Shown here in pieces: positions 37,570 through 47,757 of a stretch of 64,000 bases of DNA. Each line of letters opens with the position of its first letter. The first letter of the stretch is position 1. The notes below the pieces were generated by a model that saw only the letters and a list, made by a program, of their open reading frames with translations, searched no databases and was not told where the DNA came from. The stretch spans positions 124,001-188,000 of the forward strand of contig NZ_SJZD01000003.1 in the NCBI RefSeq assembly GCF_004959765.1, in the 5' to 3' direction. Source of the DNA: Flavobacterium sp. H122 (GTDB taxonomy: Bacteria > Bacteroidota > Bacteroidia > Flavobacteriales > Flavobacteriaceae). A program made the position numbers and the translations under genes.

Positions 37570-37592
37570 CAGTCAAAATTATAATAGGCAAG

Positions 37593-38093
37593 ATGACTAA
37601 AGGTAGTTTAGTGTTTGATAAGGATCATTCCAATGTTTTAATAAAAATCAGAAAATCAATGAATCGTTATTTGAAAACTGATATTCTGCATTCAAATGGA
37701 TTCTTAAATGTAGTCGATGGGCAGATAGAAGATCTGGAGTTGGAGTTTGTTTTGGGTATTGTCTCGGATAATTATAATTTCTTAAGGCTAAATGAGCAAT
37801 CCAAAGTTTCTTTTAAATCAATTTCATTCCAAAAGATAAATACAACATTGAATTTTATAAAAGGGTATCTTACTATTAATAATGTTGTTAAAGTTGTTGA
37901 GCTGGAAGTTTCGCTTTTATATACAAAAGAGCAGGATTCAGTTTCAACTGCTTTTGTTGAAGTGAATGGTGTACTGGATAAAAATGCTTTTGGCTGGGAT
38001 TTGAACGGATATAAAAATCTAAGGGATTTTCCGCTTAGCCCAAAAATAAATCTGGTGGCGAACCTGGATTTTAAAAATTTGAATGTAGGATAA
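37593..38093 (+). CDS. YceI-like protein leading the efflux operon
   Basis: 166 residues from ATG 37593 (MTKGSLVF). A start at 37506 would put the promoter and operator inside the gene and is rejected. The YceI-like pattern is seen: FDKDHSNVLIKI, LRLNEQSKVSFKSISF, GYLTINNVVKVVELEVSL and VLDKNAFGWDLNGY. YceI proteins bind isoprenoids or other lipids in a barrel. No signal peptide is visible, unlike most YceI proteins, so it may be cytoplasmic. It lies 13 bases upstream of the TetR gene. Confidence 0.65.
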   Translation: MTKGSLVFDKDHSNVLIKIRKSMNRYLKTDILHSNGFLNVVDGQIEDLELEFVLGIVSDNYNFLRLNEQSKVSFKSISFQKINTTLNFIKGYLTINNVVKVVELEVSLLYTKEQDSVSTAFVEVNGVLDKNAFGWDLNGYKNLRDFPLSPKINLVANLDFKNLNVG

Positions 38094-38106
38094 GGGACTG
38101 ATATTT

Positions 38107-38703
38107 ATGAAAGACAAAATTATAGCAAAAGCAACGGAAATGTTCCTGAAATTAGGTTTCAAGAGTGTGACGATGGATGATATTGCCTGCGAAATGTGTA
38201 TTTCAAAAAAAACCATCTATAAATTTTTCAGCAATAAAGAAAGTTTAGTGGAAGAAGCTACTAAAATGATGCATGAAAGGATTCATTTGGTTATTGATGA
38301 GATTGTCGTCAAGAATTATAATGCTATCCAGGAGAATTTTGAAATCAGACGTCTTTTCAAAGAGATGTTTCAAACGCTTGATAATTCGCCTGTTTACCAG
38401 TTAAAAAAACACTATCCGGCTATCTATAATAAAATTTTAGAGTTTGAAATTGAAGCCTGTAACGAAATGTTCGGGAAAAACATTCATAAAGGAATAGCTG
38501 AGGGATTGTATAGAAAAGAGGTAGATGTTGAGGCGTATATTAAATTTTATTATATCCTGATTTTTAGTATAAATGAAAATACGCCTTTTGAAAGCGAGGC
38601 AATTAAACTGGAAATGGAAGCCTTGGAATACCACACCAGAGCTTTGGCTACCCCAAGAGGAATTGAAGAATTAGAGAAACAATTACAGATACATAATAAT
38701 TAA
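38107..38703 (+). CDS. TetR/AcrR-family repressor
   Basis: 198 residues. N-terminal HTH (about 8-55, MDDIACEMCISKKTIYKFFSNKESLVEEA), then an all-helical ligand-binding domain. It lies between the YceI-like gene and the TolC gene in one operon. The palindrome at 37530-37557 is its probable operator, giving autoregulation and induction by a transported compound. Confidence 0.9.
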   Translation: MKDKIIAKATEMFLKLGFKSVTMDDIACEMCISKKTIYKFFSNKESLVEEATKMMHERIHLVIDEIVVKNYNAIQENFEIRRLFKEMFQTLDNSPVYQLKKHYPAIYNKILEFEIEACNEMFGKNIHKGIAEGLYRKEVDVEAYIKFYYILIFSINENTPFESEAIKLEMEALEYHTRALATPRGIEELEKQLQIHNN

Positions 38704-38709
38704 TTTTTA

Positions 38710-40032
38710 ATGAAAACTTTATACAAACTACTATTAACCGTTCTGGCACTTGGGCAGGTACATGCCCAGGATAAAGCTGATTATTCGTTTAGTTTGTCTC
38801 AGGCTATTGAGCACGCTGTTCAGAGTAATTATTCTGCCATCAATGCTTCGAGGGACATAGAAGCAGCTAAACAAAAGAAATGGGAAACCACTACTATGGG
38901 TTTACCGCAAATAAATGGTAATGTTGGTTACCAGAATAATTTTAAAATTGCCACCAACGTAATTAATTTTAATGGTCAGCAAGCTACATTACAGTTTGGT
39001 CAATACAATTCAATGGATGCAGGCTTGCAGCTGACTCAGTTGATTTTTGATGGCTCTTATTTAGTTGGTCTGGAATCCGCAAAAACCTATTTAAAAATTT
39101 CTGAAAATGCCAAAGTAAAGACTTCACAGGAAATCCGGGAGTTGACCATAAAAGCTTATGGAGATGTTCTTTTAGCTGAGGAAAGCGTGGCTATTGTTGA
39201 ACGTAATAAAGTGGTTTTGGAAAAAACGTTAAACGATACAAAACAGATTTATAAAAACGGTTTCATTGAGGAAGAAACGGTGGAACGTCTTCAAATTACT
39301 CTGGCAGAAGTGAATAGTTCATTGGATTATGCTAAAAGAATGAAAATAATTGCCACAAATATGCTTAAATTGCTGATGGGTATCGAGTTGGACCAAAATA
39401 TTGCTTTGACAGACAAACTGGATGATTTAACAGCAAAGAATATTGATTTGGTGATTTTATCAGAGAGTTTTGATGTTAAAAATAATATCGATTACCAAAT
39501 TGGTAAAAATCTGGAAGAATCGAACCGCTTGCTGTTGAAACTGGAAAGAAGCAAAGCAATGCCTTCGTTGGGAGCACAGGTAAATTTTGGATATAATACT
39601 TTCGGAAGCAGATTTACGATGTTTGACGCAGATCAAAAATGGTATAATTATTCAAATGTTGGAGTTGGGCTAAATGTGCCAATTTTTAGTTCATTTGGAA
39701 GAAGCTCAAGAACACAGCAGGCTAAAATTGCTTTGGAACAAGCTAAAACCAAGCTGGTAGAAACAGAACAAAGATTGAAATTACAATATCAAAAAGCTAA
39801 AAGTGATTATGAATACAGCGTAGCTCAGTATGATAATTCTAAAAACACATTACGGTTAGCAGAAAGAATTGAAAATAAACAAAGTGTTAAATTTAAAGAA
39901 GGTTTGTCAACCAGCTTTGAATTCACTGAAGCTCAACGTCAATTGTATGCGGCACAGCAAAGCTTTTTACAATCAATGGTTGAAGTGGTAAACAAAAGAG
40001 CTGCTTTAGAAAAAATAACAGCAAAAAACTAA
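38710..40032 (+). CDS. TolC-family outer-membrane channel
   Basis: 440 residues. Signal peptide (LGQVHAQ), two OEP repeats rich in long helices (about 30-220 and 240-430), typical of trimeric efflux ducts. Starts six bases after the TetR stop codon. Works with the adaptor and RND pump downstream. Confidence 0.92.
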   Translation: MKTLYKLLLTVLALGQVHAQDKADYSFSLSQAIEHAVQSNYSAINASRDIEAAKQKKWETTTMGLPQINGNVGYQNNFKIATNVINFNGQQATLQFGQYNSMDAGLQLTQLIFDGSYLVGLESAKTYLKISENAKVKTSQEIRELTIKAYGDVLLAEESVAIVERNKVVLEKTLNDTKQIYKNGFIEEETVERLQITLAEVNSSLDYAKRMKIIATNMLKLLMGIELDQNIALTDKLDDLTAKNIDLVILSESFDVKNNIDYQIGKNLEESNRLLLKLERSKAMPSLGAQVNFGYNTFGSRFTMFDADQKWYNYSNVGVGLNVPIFSSFGRSSRTQQAKIALEQAKTKLVETEQRLKLQYQKAKSDYEYSVAQYDNSKNTLRLAERIENKQSVKFKEGLSTSFEFTEAQRQLYAAQQSFLQSMVEVVNKRAALEKITAKN

Positions 40033-40052
40033 AAAGAATATAACTCCTATCT

Positions 40053-41192
40053 ATGAAAAAAATAATCATCCTTTCCATTGCAACTGTATTTATGTGGGCA
40101 TGTGGGAATAAAGAAAATTCATCTTCTATCGATCAATTGATAGAAACAAAAAATACTGTTGAGTTAAAGAGTAAAAGAGCCAGTCTTCAGGCTGATTTAG
40201 CTAAAATTGATGCCGCACTTGCAACGTTGGAGAAAAAATCCGATGAGGCTCTTGTTGAAACAATTGTGGTTAAAGACACCGTTTTTAATCACTATGTGGA
40301 AATTCAAGGTAGTGTGGATACGCAGCAAAATGTACTTATCCAACCGGAAATGGGAGGAGCATTAGTTGTATTGAATGTAAAAGCCGGTCAAAGCGTGTCA
40401 AAAGGACAACTTTTAGGTAGAGTTGACGATGCTGGTATGAGCCAACAATTAGCGAGTATTCAAACCCAGCACGAATTGGCCAAAACAACGTATGAACGTC
40501 AAAAACGTTTATGGGATCAAAAAATCGGTTCAGAAATACAATACTTGCAGGCTAAAACACAAATGGTTAGCTTAGCTAAATCAATTAATCAAATGAAAGC
40601 TCAAATAGCTAAAACTGAAATCCGTGCTCCCTTCAGTGGAGTTATTGATGAGGTTTTTGTAGAAAGAGGTCAGGTTGTGTCGGCAAATCCGCAAGGATTA
40701 ATGCGGATTGTAAACTTAAGCCAAATGTACGTTAGAACTGATGTGCCGGAAATATATGTTGGTAAAGTAAAAGTAGGTACTTCGGTAGAAACGGATATTA
40801 CATCTATTGGTAAAACCTATATGGGTAAAGTACGTCAGGTAGCTAAAAATATCAATCCGGCAAACAGAAGTTTCGGTATTGAAGTGAGTGTGCCCAATCC
40901 AGAAGGATTGTTACGTCCTAACCAGGTAGCAAAACTTAAAATTGTGGACTATTCAAATGCATCGGCTATTACTGTTCCTACAAACGTTATCCAGCAGGAT
41001 GCCAACGGGACAAAATATGTTTACGTAGTGAATAATGCCAACGGGAAAAATGGTATTGCTAAGAAAGTGCTTGTAAAAGCAGGTCAAAATACAAATAACA
41101 GTACTGAGATTTTATCAGGTTTAAATGCCGGTGATATCGTAGTTTCTGAGGGAGCGAATACAGTTTCTGAAGGGATGAAATTAACATTCTAA
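40053..41192 (+). CDS. RND efflux periplasmic adaptor (lipoprotein)
   Basis: 379 residues. Lipobox MWAC (Cys at 17), a helical hairpin (about 30-70 and 135-170), a split biotinyl-lipoyl domain (GGALVVLNVKAGQSVSKGQLLGRVD and AKTEIRAPFSGVIDEVFVERGQVV), a beta-barrel and a membrane-proximal domain. Links the RND pump to the TolC duct. Twenty bases after the TolC gene. Confidence 0.93.
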   Translation: MKKIIILSIATVFMWACGNKENSSSIDQLIETKNTVELKSKRASLQADLAKIDAALATLEKKSDEALVETIVVKDTVFNHYVEIQGSVDTQQNVLIQPEMGGALVVLNVKAGQSVSKGQLLGRVDDAGMSQQLASIQTQHELAKTTYERQKRLWDQKIGSEIQYLQAKTQMVSLAKSINQMKAQIAKTEIRAPFSGVIDEVFVERGQVVSANPQGLMRIVNLSQMYVRTDVPEIYVGKVKVGTSVETDITSIGKTYMGKVRQVAKNINPANRSFGIEVSVPNPEGLLRPNQVAKLKIVDYSNASAITVPTNVIQQDANGTKYVYVVNNANGKNGIAKKVLVKAGQNTNNSTEILSGLNAGDIVVSEGANTVSEGMKLTF

Positions 41193-41306
41193 TTGAATAA
41201 TTGTAAAGGTTGGCGGAGTAGCCATCGGGGTTTTGTTGGTTTATAATCTTAGCTGCTATGAAGCTGACCTTTCAATTTCAATTCATCATATAAAACATAT
41301 CAATCT

Positions 41307-44300
41307 ATGTCTCATCAACAAAAAGAATTCGGTATCTCGAGTTGGGCGGTAGATAACCGTGTAACCGTTTACATACTTACATTTATTGTGGTAATTACAG
41401 GTATTTATGCTTATGTAACTATGCCACGTGAGGATTTCCCTGAAATCATCGAAAACAAAATTTACATTTCTTCAATCTTCCCGGGAAACTCAGCAGAAGA
41501 TGTGGAGAAATTGGTTACAAAACCATTAGAAGATAATATTAAAAATATTAGTGGAGTTAACAAAGTAACATCAAGTTCGTTTCAGGATTATGGAATGATT
41601 GTAGCTGAATTTGATGATGATATTACTGTTGACCAGGCTAAGATACTGATTAAGGATAAAACAGACGTTTCAAAAGCAGATACTGACTGGCCTACGCTTG
41701 ATAACGGAAGTAAAGTGGAGCCTAATGTTTTCAGTATCAATATTGCAGAAGAAGTTCCAATCCTTAATATCAACTTAAAAGGAAATTATACGGCACAGCA
41801 ATTAAAAAAATACGGAGAATATCTGGAAGATGAAATAGAGGATATTTCCGAAGTAAAAGCTGTTGATATTCTTGGTGTTGATGATAAAGAAGTCGAAATT
41901 GCTGTAGATGTTTACAAAATGAACGCTGCGCAGGTAAGCTTCGATGATATTGCAAGCGCAGTGAAGTATGAGAATATGACTTTGTCAGGAGGGAATTTAA
42001 TTTCTCAAGGAGCTAGAAATAACATCAGAATCATTGGTGAAATTGCAAACCCTTCGGATTTAGAAAACATCATTGTGAAATCGTATGGTGGATCTGTTTA
42101 TTTAAAAGATATTGCTACAATACGTTTTAAAGAAAAGGAAAGAACCACTTTTGCCCGTGAAAAAAATGAAGAGGTAGTGATGCTGAACGTTAAAAAACGT
42201 TCAGGCCAAAACATGATTACCGCTATTGATCAGGTAAAAGAAGTTGTTAAGAAAGCGCAGGAAACAGTTTTACCTAAAAACTTAGAAGTAACCTTAACAA
42301 ATGATCAATCTTCCCGTGTAGAGCATCAAGTAGACGAATTGTCTAACCATATCATTTTCGGGGTTGTCTTGGTAATGATTGTGTTAATGTTTACCATGGG
42401 ATTACGTAACTCATTGTTTGTAGGAGCAGCAATTCCATTGTCAATTTTCATTGCCTTTACATTATTACAGGCTATTGGAGTGACCATGAACACAATGGTA
42501 CTTTTCGGATTGGTTATGGGGCTTGGTATGTTGGTGGATGATGGTATTGTGGTAGTAGACAACGTATTTGCCAATATGAAGAAAGGTTTGCCAAGGATAC
42601 AGGCATCTAAAATTGGTATTGGGGAAATCGCATGGCCGGTAATTTCCTCTACAGCTACAACCTTAATGGCATTCCTGCCATTTGCCTTGTGGCCTGGGAC
42701 AATGGGTAAATTCATGATGTATTTTCCATTAACGCTGTCAGTTACATTAGGAGCTTCATTATTTGTAGCTATGGTTGTAAATGCAGCTATGACAGGAGGT
42801 TCAATGGATATTGAAGATAGAAATATAGCTCCAAAAATCTTGAAAAGAAATACAATTATTTTCTTGGTTGTAGGAATTACATTCGTGATTATTGGTAATG
42901 TTATCGATTCAAAATTAGGAAGAGCTGTAGGACACTTATCATTGATTTCTGTTGGATTGATGTGGTTGTACTACAAAAAAATATTCCAATGGACACAGGA
43001 TTTCCAACATAGTTTCTTCCCTCGTATGGAAGAAAAATACAAAGCATTATTAGCCCGTATTTTAGTTGGAAGATCGGCTTGGAGAGCTTTCGGTATTATT
43101 GTAGCAATGCTTTTCTTCTCTTTTATGTTACTTGGAATTTTCCCAAGAAAAGTATTGTTCTTCCCGGATAATATTCCTAATCAGGTAATCGCCTATATCG
43201 AATATCCTCAAGGAACCGATATTTCTAAAACCAATAAAGCAACTGAGTTTGTTGAAAAGCAGATTATCAACGTATTGGATAAATATGTGGATCCTAAAAC
43301 GAGTAAAAATTATTTAGCCGAATCAATCGTTGCGCAAGTAGGTGTTGGAGCGACAAATCCACAAGTCGATTTAGGTTCGCAGTCAGAAACGCCTCATAAA
43401 GGTAAGGTAACTGTGAATTTTGCCGAATTCAAATTCCGTCGTGGTGTCAACACTGCCGATGTAATGGAAGAAGTTCGTGCTAAAATCAAATCAATACCAG
43501 GTGCTTCGGTTACTGTGGAAAAAGATGCAGCCGGACCACCGGCAGGTTATCCTATTAGTATTGAATTAACAGGAACTGATTATGACCTGATGCTGAAAGA
43601 GGCTGATAAGATGATTGCGTTCTTAAACTCTAAAAATATTCCTGGTATCGAAAAATTAAAAGTCGATATCAACAAAGAAAGTCCTGAATTATCTGTAAAA
43701 ATTGATCGCGCTAATGCAGGTAGTTTAGGTGCCTCAACGGGTATGGCTGGTTTCACTTTACGTAGAGCAGTGTATGGTCAGGAAATCTCTACCTATAAAG
43801 AAGGGGATGATGATTACAACATTGTAATGCGTTTGCAGGAAGATCAGCGTAAAAATGAAAGTGTACTGTTCAATCAACCGTTAACGTACCGTAACCCAAA
43901 TAATGGTCAAATCATGCAGGTGCCTATATCGGCTATTGCAGATACTGAGAAAACAACAACGTATAACCAGATTAAACGTAAGAATTACAAACGTATCATG
44001 ACTGTGTATTCAAATATTCTAACTGGATATAACGGTGATGAGATTACGAAAAGTATTGCTGCAGAGTTAGAAAACTATAAACTTGCAGGGGATATTACGT
44101 ATGGTTTCTCAGGAGTTCAAGAGGAGCAAGGTAAAAACCAAAGTTTCTTATTTTTTGCTTTATTCTTGGCGTTAGCAGGTATTACAACAATTATTGTACT
44201 TCAGTTCAACTCGGTATCAAAAACATTGGTAATTATGTTTACTGTATTGTTGAGTTTTAGTGGGGTATTCTACGGATATGTAATCGCACAAATGGACTTT

Positions 44301-44771
44301 ATCGTTTTAATGACTATGATGGGTATTATATCGCTTGCCGGAGTTGTTGTGAAGAATGGAATTGTATTAATGGACTTCTTCGTGTTGTTAATGGATAAAA
44401 AAGTTGCCGATAACGGTCTTGAAAGCCATGATGATTTAACGCTGGATCAAATTAAAGAAGTTATCATTGAGTCCGGTAAATCACGTTTGCGTCCGGTATT
44501 GTTAACAGCTCTTACAGCGGTATTAGGTTTAATTCCGTTAGCGATTGGATTGAATTTTGACTTCTTCGGATTAGTAACCGATTTTAATCCTCACTTGTAT
44601 ATGGGTGGTGATAACGTAATTTTCTGGGGGCCATTGGCATGGACAATCATCTTCGGATTAACATATGCTACTGTATTGACATTAGTAATGGTGCCGGTAA
44701 TGTTCTATCTTGTAAAAAGAACCAAATACTGGTTACGTGACAGGAGATTAGCCAGACAAAAAGTTGTATAA
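41307..44771 (+). CDS. RND multidrug efflux permease (AcrB/MdtF-like)
   Basis: 1154 residues, larger than the usual 1030-1070. Twelve TM layout with two large periplasmic loops; TM4 has GLVMGLGMLVDDGIVVVDNV with the proton-relay Asp pair, and the second half has GIISLAGVVVKNGIVLMDF. Extra hydrophobic sequence around residues 510-560 (NTIIFLVVGITFVIIGNVI) may explain the length. The 114-base gap before it shows no gene. The operon ends with a strong terminator. Confidence 0.94.
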   Translation: MSHQQKEFGISSWAVDNRVTVYILTFIVVITGIYAYVTMPREDFPEIIENKIYISSIFPGNSAEDVEKLVTKPLEDNIKNISGVNKVTSSSFQDYGMIVAEFDDDITVDQAKILIKDKTDVSKADTDWPTLDNGSKVEPNVFSINIAEEVPILNINLKGNYTAQQLKKYGEYLEDEIEDISEVKAVDILGVDDKEVEIAVDVYKMNAAQVSFDDIASAVKYENMTLSGGNLISQGARNNIRIIGEIANPSDLENIIVKSYGGSVYLKDIATIRFKEKERTTFAREKNEEVVMLNVKKRSGQNMITAIDQVKEVVKKAQETVLPKNLEVTLTNDQSSRVEHQVDELSNHIIFGVVLVMIVLMFTMGLRNSLFVGAAIPLSIFIAFTLLQAIGVTMNTMVLFGLVMGLGMLVDDGIVVVDNVFANMKKGLPRIQASKIGIGEIAWPVISSTATTLMAFLPFALWPGTMGKFMMYFPLTLSVTLGASLFVAMVVNAAMTGGSMDIEDRNIAPKILKRNTIIFLVVGITFVIIGNVIDSKLGRAVGHLSLISVGLMWLYYKKIFQWTQDFQHSFFPRMEEKYKALLARILVGRSAWRAFGIIVAMLFFSFMLLGIFPRKVLFFPDNIPNQVIAYIEYPQGTDISKTNKATEFVEKQIINVLDKYVDPKTSKNYLAESIVAQVGVGATNPQVDLGSQSETPHKGKVTVNFAEFKFRRGVNTADVMEEVRAKIKSIPGASVTVEKDAAGPPAGYPISIELTGTDYDLMLKEADKMIAFLNSKNIPGIEKLKVDINKESPELSVKIDRANAGSLGASTGMAGFTLRRAVYGQEISTYKEGDDDYNIVMRLQEDQRKNESVLFNQPLTYRNPNNGQIMQVPISAIADTEKTTTYNQIKRKNYKRIMTVYSNILTGYNGDEITKSIAAELENYKLAGDITYGFSGVQEEQGKNQSFLFFALFLALAGITTIIVLQFNSVSKTLVIMFTVLLSFSGVFYGYVIAQMDFIVLMTMMGIISLAGVVVKNGIVLMDFFVLLMDKKVADNGLESHDDLTLDQIKEVIIESGKSRLRPVLLTALTAVLGLIPLAIGLNFDFFGLVTDFNPHLYMGGDNVIFWGPLAWTIIFGLTYATVLTLVMVPVMFYLVKRTKYWLRDRRLARQKVV

Positions 44772-44779
44772 AAATATGA

Positions 44780-44808
44780 AAGCTGCCTTTACAAAGGCAG
44801 CTTTTTTT
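44780..44808 (+). terminator. Efflux-operon terminator
   Basis: AAAGCTGCCTT / AAGGCAGCTTT with a four-base loop and a T run directly after the RND stop. Also serves the convergent umuDC. Confidence 0.88.
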
Positions 44809-45244
44809 ATAAAACGGATTTTATAATGTAGGTTACAATTCCCCAGACCATAAACTGATTGTCTTCGGTTACTTTAATTGGTTGGTAATTTGAATTTTCA
44901 GGCAGCAGATACAAACAATTGTCATCCAGTTTAATGCGTTTCACAGTGAATTCCCCGTCAATTAAACAAACGGCAATCTTGTTGTCACGGGCTTCTATAC
45001 TACGGTCAACTATAAGTATATCACCATTGTTTATTCCTGCATCAATCATGGAATTTCCTTTGACTCTTATATAGAAAGTGGCCAAAGGGTTTTCACACAA
45101 TTCTTTGTTCAGGTCAATAGTGTTTTCAGTGAAATCAGCCGCCGGCGAAGGAAATCCCGCCGAAACCCCGTCAGGAATGAAAGGAATCTGCATTCCGCTT
45201 TCTAAATCAGGTTTGAAAAATTCCAATTTATCTTTTGTCGACAT
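44807..45244 (-). CDS. umuD: UmuD-like S24 peptidase (Pol V accessory subunit)
   Basis: 145 residues. Self-cleaving LexA/UmuD fold without the LexA DNA-binding domain: putative cleavage region FPSPAADF (around 30-37), catalytic Ser in VKGNSMIDAG and Lys in GEFTVKRIKL. RecA filaments should trigger cleavage, converting it to the mutagenesis-active form. Lies downstream of umuC, overlapping it by 17 bases (the reverse of the E. coli order). Confidence 0.92.
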   Translation of the reverse strand: MSTKDKLEFFKPDLESGMQIPFIPDGVSAGFPSPAADFTENTIDLNKELCENPLATFYIRVKGNSMIDAGINNGDILIVDRSIEARDNKIAVCLIDGEFTVKRIKLDDNCLYLLPENSNYQPIKVTEDNQFMVWGIVTYIIKSVL

Positions 45245-46508
45245 CGATTTCTAAAATTTGTTTAAAGTCTGTGGTGTATTTTGGAGATAAATGATTTTGG
45301 TTCATATCCCAGGTTTTCTCCATATTTTGGTTGCCCAATTTTATTTTTCTGTTGCCGATTTTTTTGTTTAAGGAGTCAATAGTTTTCATCAAAGCAAAAT
45401 GTTTTGGATTTTCATCTGCAAACAAATTAAACTGCTTTGTGTTTTCGGGAATTAAACTGGTTACTATTACACCTGCCTTTTTAAACCGTACATTTTCATT
45501 GCCTTCGCAGATTTTTTTTAAAATCTTGATCGATTCATTTGCTATTGTCAGGCTGGATTGTGTTGCAAACGGTAAAGTGACTGCCGCGTTAAAATAATAT
45601 TGCCTGGACTCATATTTATGTCTGTCAACAAGCAGCATGACAATAATGGTATGGCAGCAGGATTTTTGTTTGCGCAATTTTTCTGCACATACAGTTGCGA
45701 AGGTGGAAACACGTTCCTTCAACAAATCATAATCGGAAATTTGTTTAGGGAAACTGCGGGTTACAGCAATCGATTTTTTTTGTTCGGATGCAGGCTCAAG
45801 GTCTAAAACCGACTTGCCTTCGAGTTCGTATTTTAACCGAAGGCCAATAACTCCCATCTCTTTTCTTATCCAGTCTTCATGCTGTGGCTGGATAAAATCA
45901 TAGGCAGTTTTTATGTTTCTAAGTACCGCTTTTTTATAAGTGCGTCTTCCAATACCCCAAACGTCTTCAATTTTAATCCATTTCAAGGCCTTGATGCGTT
46001 TTTCTTCGCTGTCTATTACATAGGAGCCTTGAGTTTGTTCCGGGAATTTCCGGGCTATTTTATTGGCAACTTTAGATAAAGCTTTTGTTGGTGCAAAACC
46101 AGCAGAAATAGGTATGCCAACCCATTTTTGCACACGGTTTTTCATTTCTATCCCGTATTGCTGGTAGTCGCCAATTTCTATTCCGTCAAAATTTAAAAAA
46201 GCCTCGTCTATGCTGTAAATTTCAATATTGGGAGTAAACTGATTTAAAATTTGCATGACACGATTGCTGAAATCGCCATACAAAGGATAATTGGAAGAAA
46301 AAATCTTCACGTTTTTTTCTTTTAGAAGCTCGCGGGCTTTAAATTCGGGAGCCCCCATGGGTACGCCCAGAGCTTTTGCTTCATCACTGCGCGAAATAAT
46401 ACAGCCGTCATTATTGGAAAGAACCGCTATGGGTTTTCCAATGTATTGAGGTTGGAATATGCGCTCACAGGAGGCGTAAAAATTATTGCAGTCGACTAAA
46501 GCATACAT
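45228..46508 (-). CDS. umuC: Y-family DNA polymerase (Pol V catalytic subunit)
   Basis: 426 residues. Translesion synthesis. Catalytic motifs: ALVDCNNFYASCERIF (first Asp), IYSIDEAFLNFDG (SIDE motif) and KVANKIARK; a little-finger domain follows. First gene of umuC-umuD, with TAAATTTG (46513-46520) 4 bases before the ATG, possibly leaderless. No LexA-type operator was recognised. Confidence 0.95.
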   Translation of the reverse strand: MYALVDCNNFYASCERIFQPQYIGKPIAVLSNNDGCIISRSDEAKALGVPMGAPEFKARELLKEKNVKIFSSNYPLYGDFSNRVMQILNQFTPNIEIYSIDEAFLNFDGIEIGDYQQYGIEMKNRVQKWVGIPISAGFAPTKALSKVANKIARKFPEQTQGSYVIDSEEKRIKALKWIKIEDVWGIGRRTYKKAVLRNIKTAYDFIQPQHEDWIRKEMGVIGLRLKYELEGKSVLDLEPASEQKKSIAVTRSFPKQISDYDLLKERVSTFATVCAEKLRKQKSCCHTIIVMLLVDRHKYESRQYYFNAAVTLPFATQSSLTIANESIKILKKICEGNENVRFKKAGVIVTSLIPENTKQFNLFADENPKHFALMKTIDSLNKKIGNRKIKLGNQNMEKTWDMNQNHLSPKYTTDFKQILEIDVDKR

Positions 46509-46512
46509 AGTA

Positions 46513-46520
46513 CAAATTTA
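46513..46520 (-). promoter_or_regulatory. -7 box (TAAATTTG) directly upstream of umuC
   Basis: Fits TAnnTTTG and ends 4 bases before the ATG, predicting a transcript that starts at the start codon. Confidence 0.45.
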
Positions 46521-46553
46521 GTCAATATGATAAAGTGAGTGGAATTGTAAAAG

Positions 46554-47756
46554 TTAATTTTCCAGCAATCGTTTGCTTACCCGGCTGCTGGCAATGTAAG
46601 AAGCGATAAAACCTAAAATCATAATAGTTGAAAATACAATGACGAAGTTTTCGATTTCAATCTTTACAGGGTAAGGTAAAGTTTCGGTAATCATAATTAC
46701 ATGAAACTGATTTTGGATAAAAACGATAATCAAGCCCAAAATAATTCCGAAGATACCTCCAAAAAAAGTAAGAAGTGAACCTTGAAGCAGGAAAATGTTT
46801 TTAATGTGACTAATGGTAGTGCCTACATTGTAAAGTGTTGTCAGATTATGTTTTTTGTCAAGAATCATCATAATAATTGCTCCTGCCAGTGTAAACAGGG
46901 TCATGATAATTACAAGGGTAAAAATTAAGTAAATCGCTGTGTTTTCGGTATTCAGCATTTTGTGTAAGCTGTCGTTAAGCTGTGCTCTGTTTTTGACAGT
47001 AACCTGATTGTTAAAAGCTGAAACGATTTCTTCAGTTATTTTTGGCTCATTAGCCATTGAGTCCAATTCTATTTCAATGGCAGATACCTGATTGTCCTTA
47101 AATTCTAAAAGTTCCTGAGTAAGTTTTAAATCAGCGAAAACATATTTGGAATCCAGCTCATCATTTACCGAATAAATACCTATCGGGATTAAGTTCGATT
47201 TGTTGAAAGCTGTTTCGGGACTTGTAACAGCACCTTTACCGGGTCTTGGTACAAAAATTTCAAAAGTGTTGTTCAAGTCAAACAATCCCATCGAAAGTTT
47301 GTGACTTATTCCGTTGCCTATCACTACCTGTGGGGTTTGCGGAACAATCCATTGTCCCTGAAAAAGAGACTTTTGAATTCGGTTTACATTGTTGTACTGG
47401 TTGTCAACACCCTTAATTTCTGCAACCTGTTCTTTTCCTTTGTAAACAAAAAGTACTTTCTCTTCAACAACTTTACTGTAAAACCTGATGCCTTCAATTT
47501 TACGAACGGCCTGAAGCTGGTTATCTGTAATTAACAGCGATTTCCCTTTTTTTGGGAATACCTTCAAATCAGGATCAAAATCGTTGCTAAACGACAAACT
47601 GAAATCTTTCAATCCACTGAATACAGAAAGTACCACAAATAATGACATAGCACCTATAACAATACCCACCGAAGCAATTTTTGTAATAATATTAATAGCA
47701 TTATTAGTACTTGAAGTACGCAGGTAACGTTGGGCTATGTAAAGAGGAAAGTACAA
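46554..47756 (-). CDS. FtsX/LolC-E-type ABC transporter permease
   Basis: 400 residues. One N-terminal TM (about 22-45) with MYFPLYIAQRYLRTSSTNN..., a large periplasmic MacB-like domain (50-265), then three TMs in the FtsX domain (about 270-400). Probably part of a lipoprotein-release or related machine; the ATPase is not adjacent. Starts one base after rbfA, so the two are co-transcribed. Confidence 0.9.
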   Translation of the reverse strand: MYFPLYIAQRYLRTSSTNNAINIITKIASVGIVIGAMSLFVVLSVFSGLKDFSLSFSNDFDPDLKVFPKKGKSLLITDNQLQAVRKIEGIRFYSKVVEEKVLFVYKGKEQVAEIKGVDNQYNNVNRIQKSLFQGQWIVPQTPQVVIGNGISHKLSMGLFDLNNTFEIFVPRPGKGAVTSPETAFNKSNLIPIGIYSVNDELDSKYVFADLKLTQELLEFKDNQVSAIEIELDSMANEPKITEEIVSAFNNQVTVKNRAQLNDSLHKMLNTENTAIYLIFTLVIIMTLFTLAGAIIMMILDKKHNLTTLYNVGTTISHIKNIFLLQGSLLTFFGGIFGIILGLIIVFIQNQFHVIMITETLPYPVKIEIENFVIVFSTIMILGFIASYIASSRVSKRLLEN

Positions 47757-47757
47757 A

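Noticed and set aside
37506..37592. Longer start for the YceI-like gene
   Set aside because: It would run through the palindromic operator and the -7 box.
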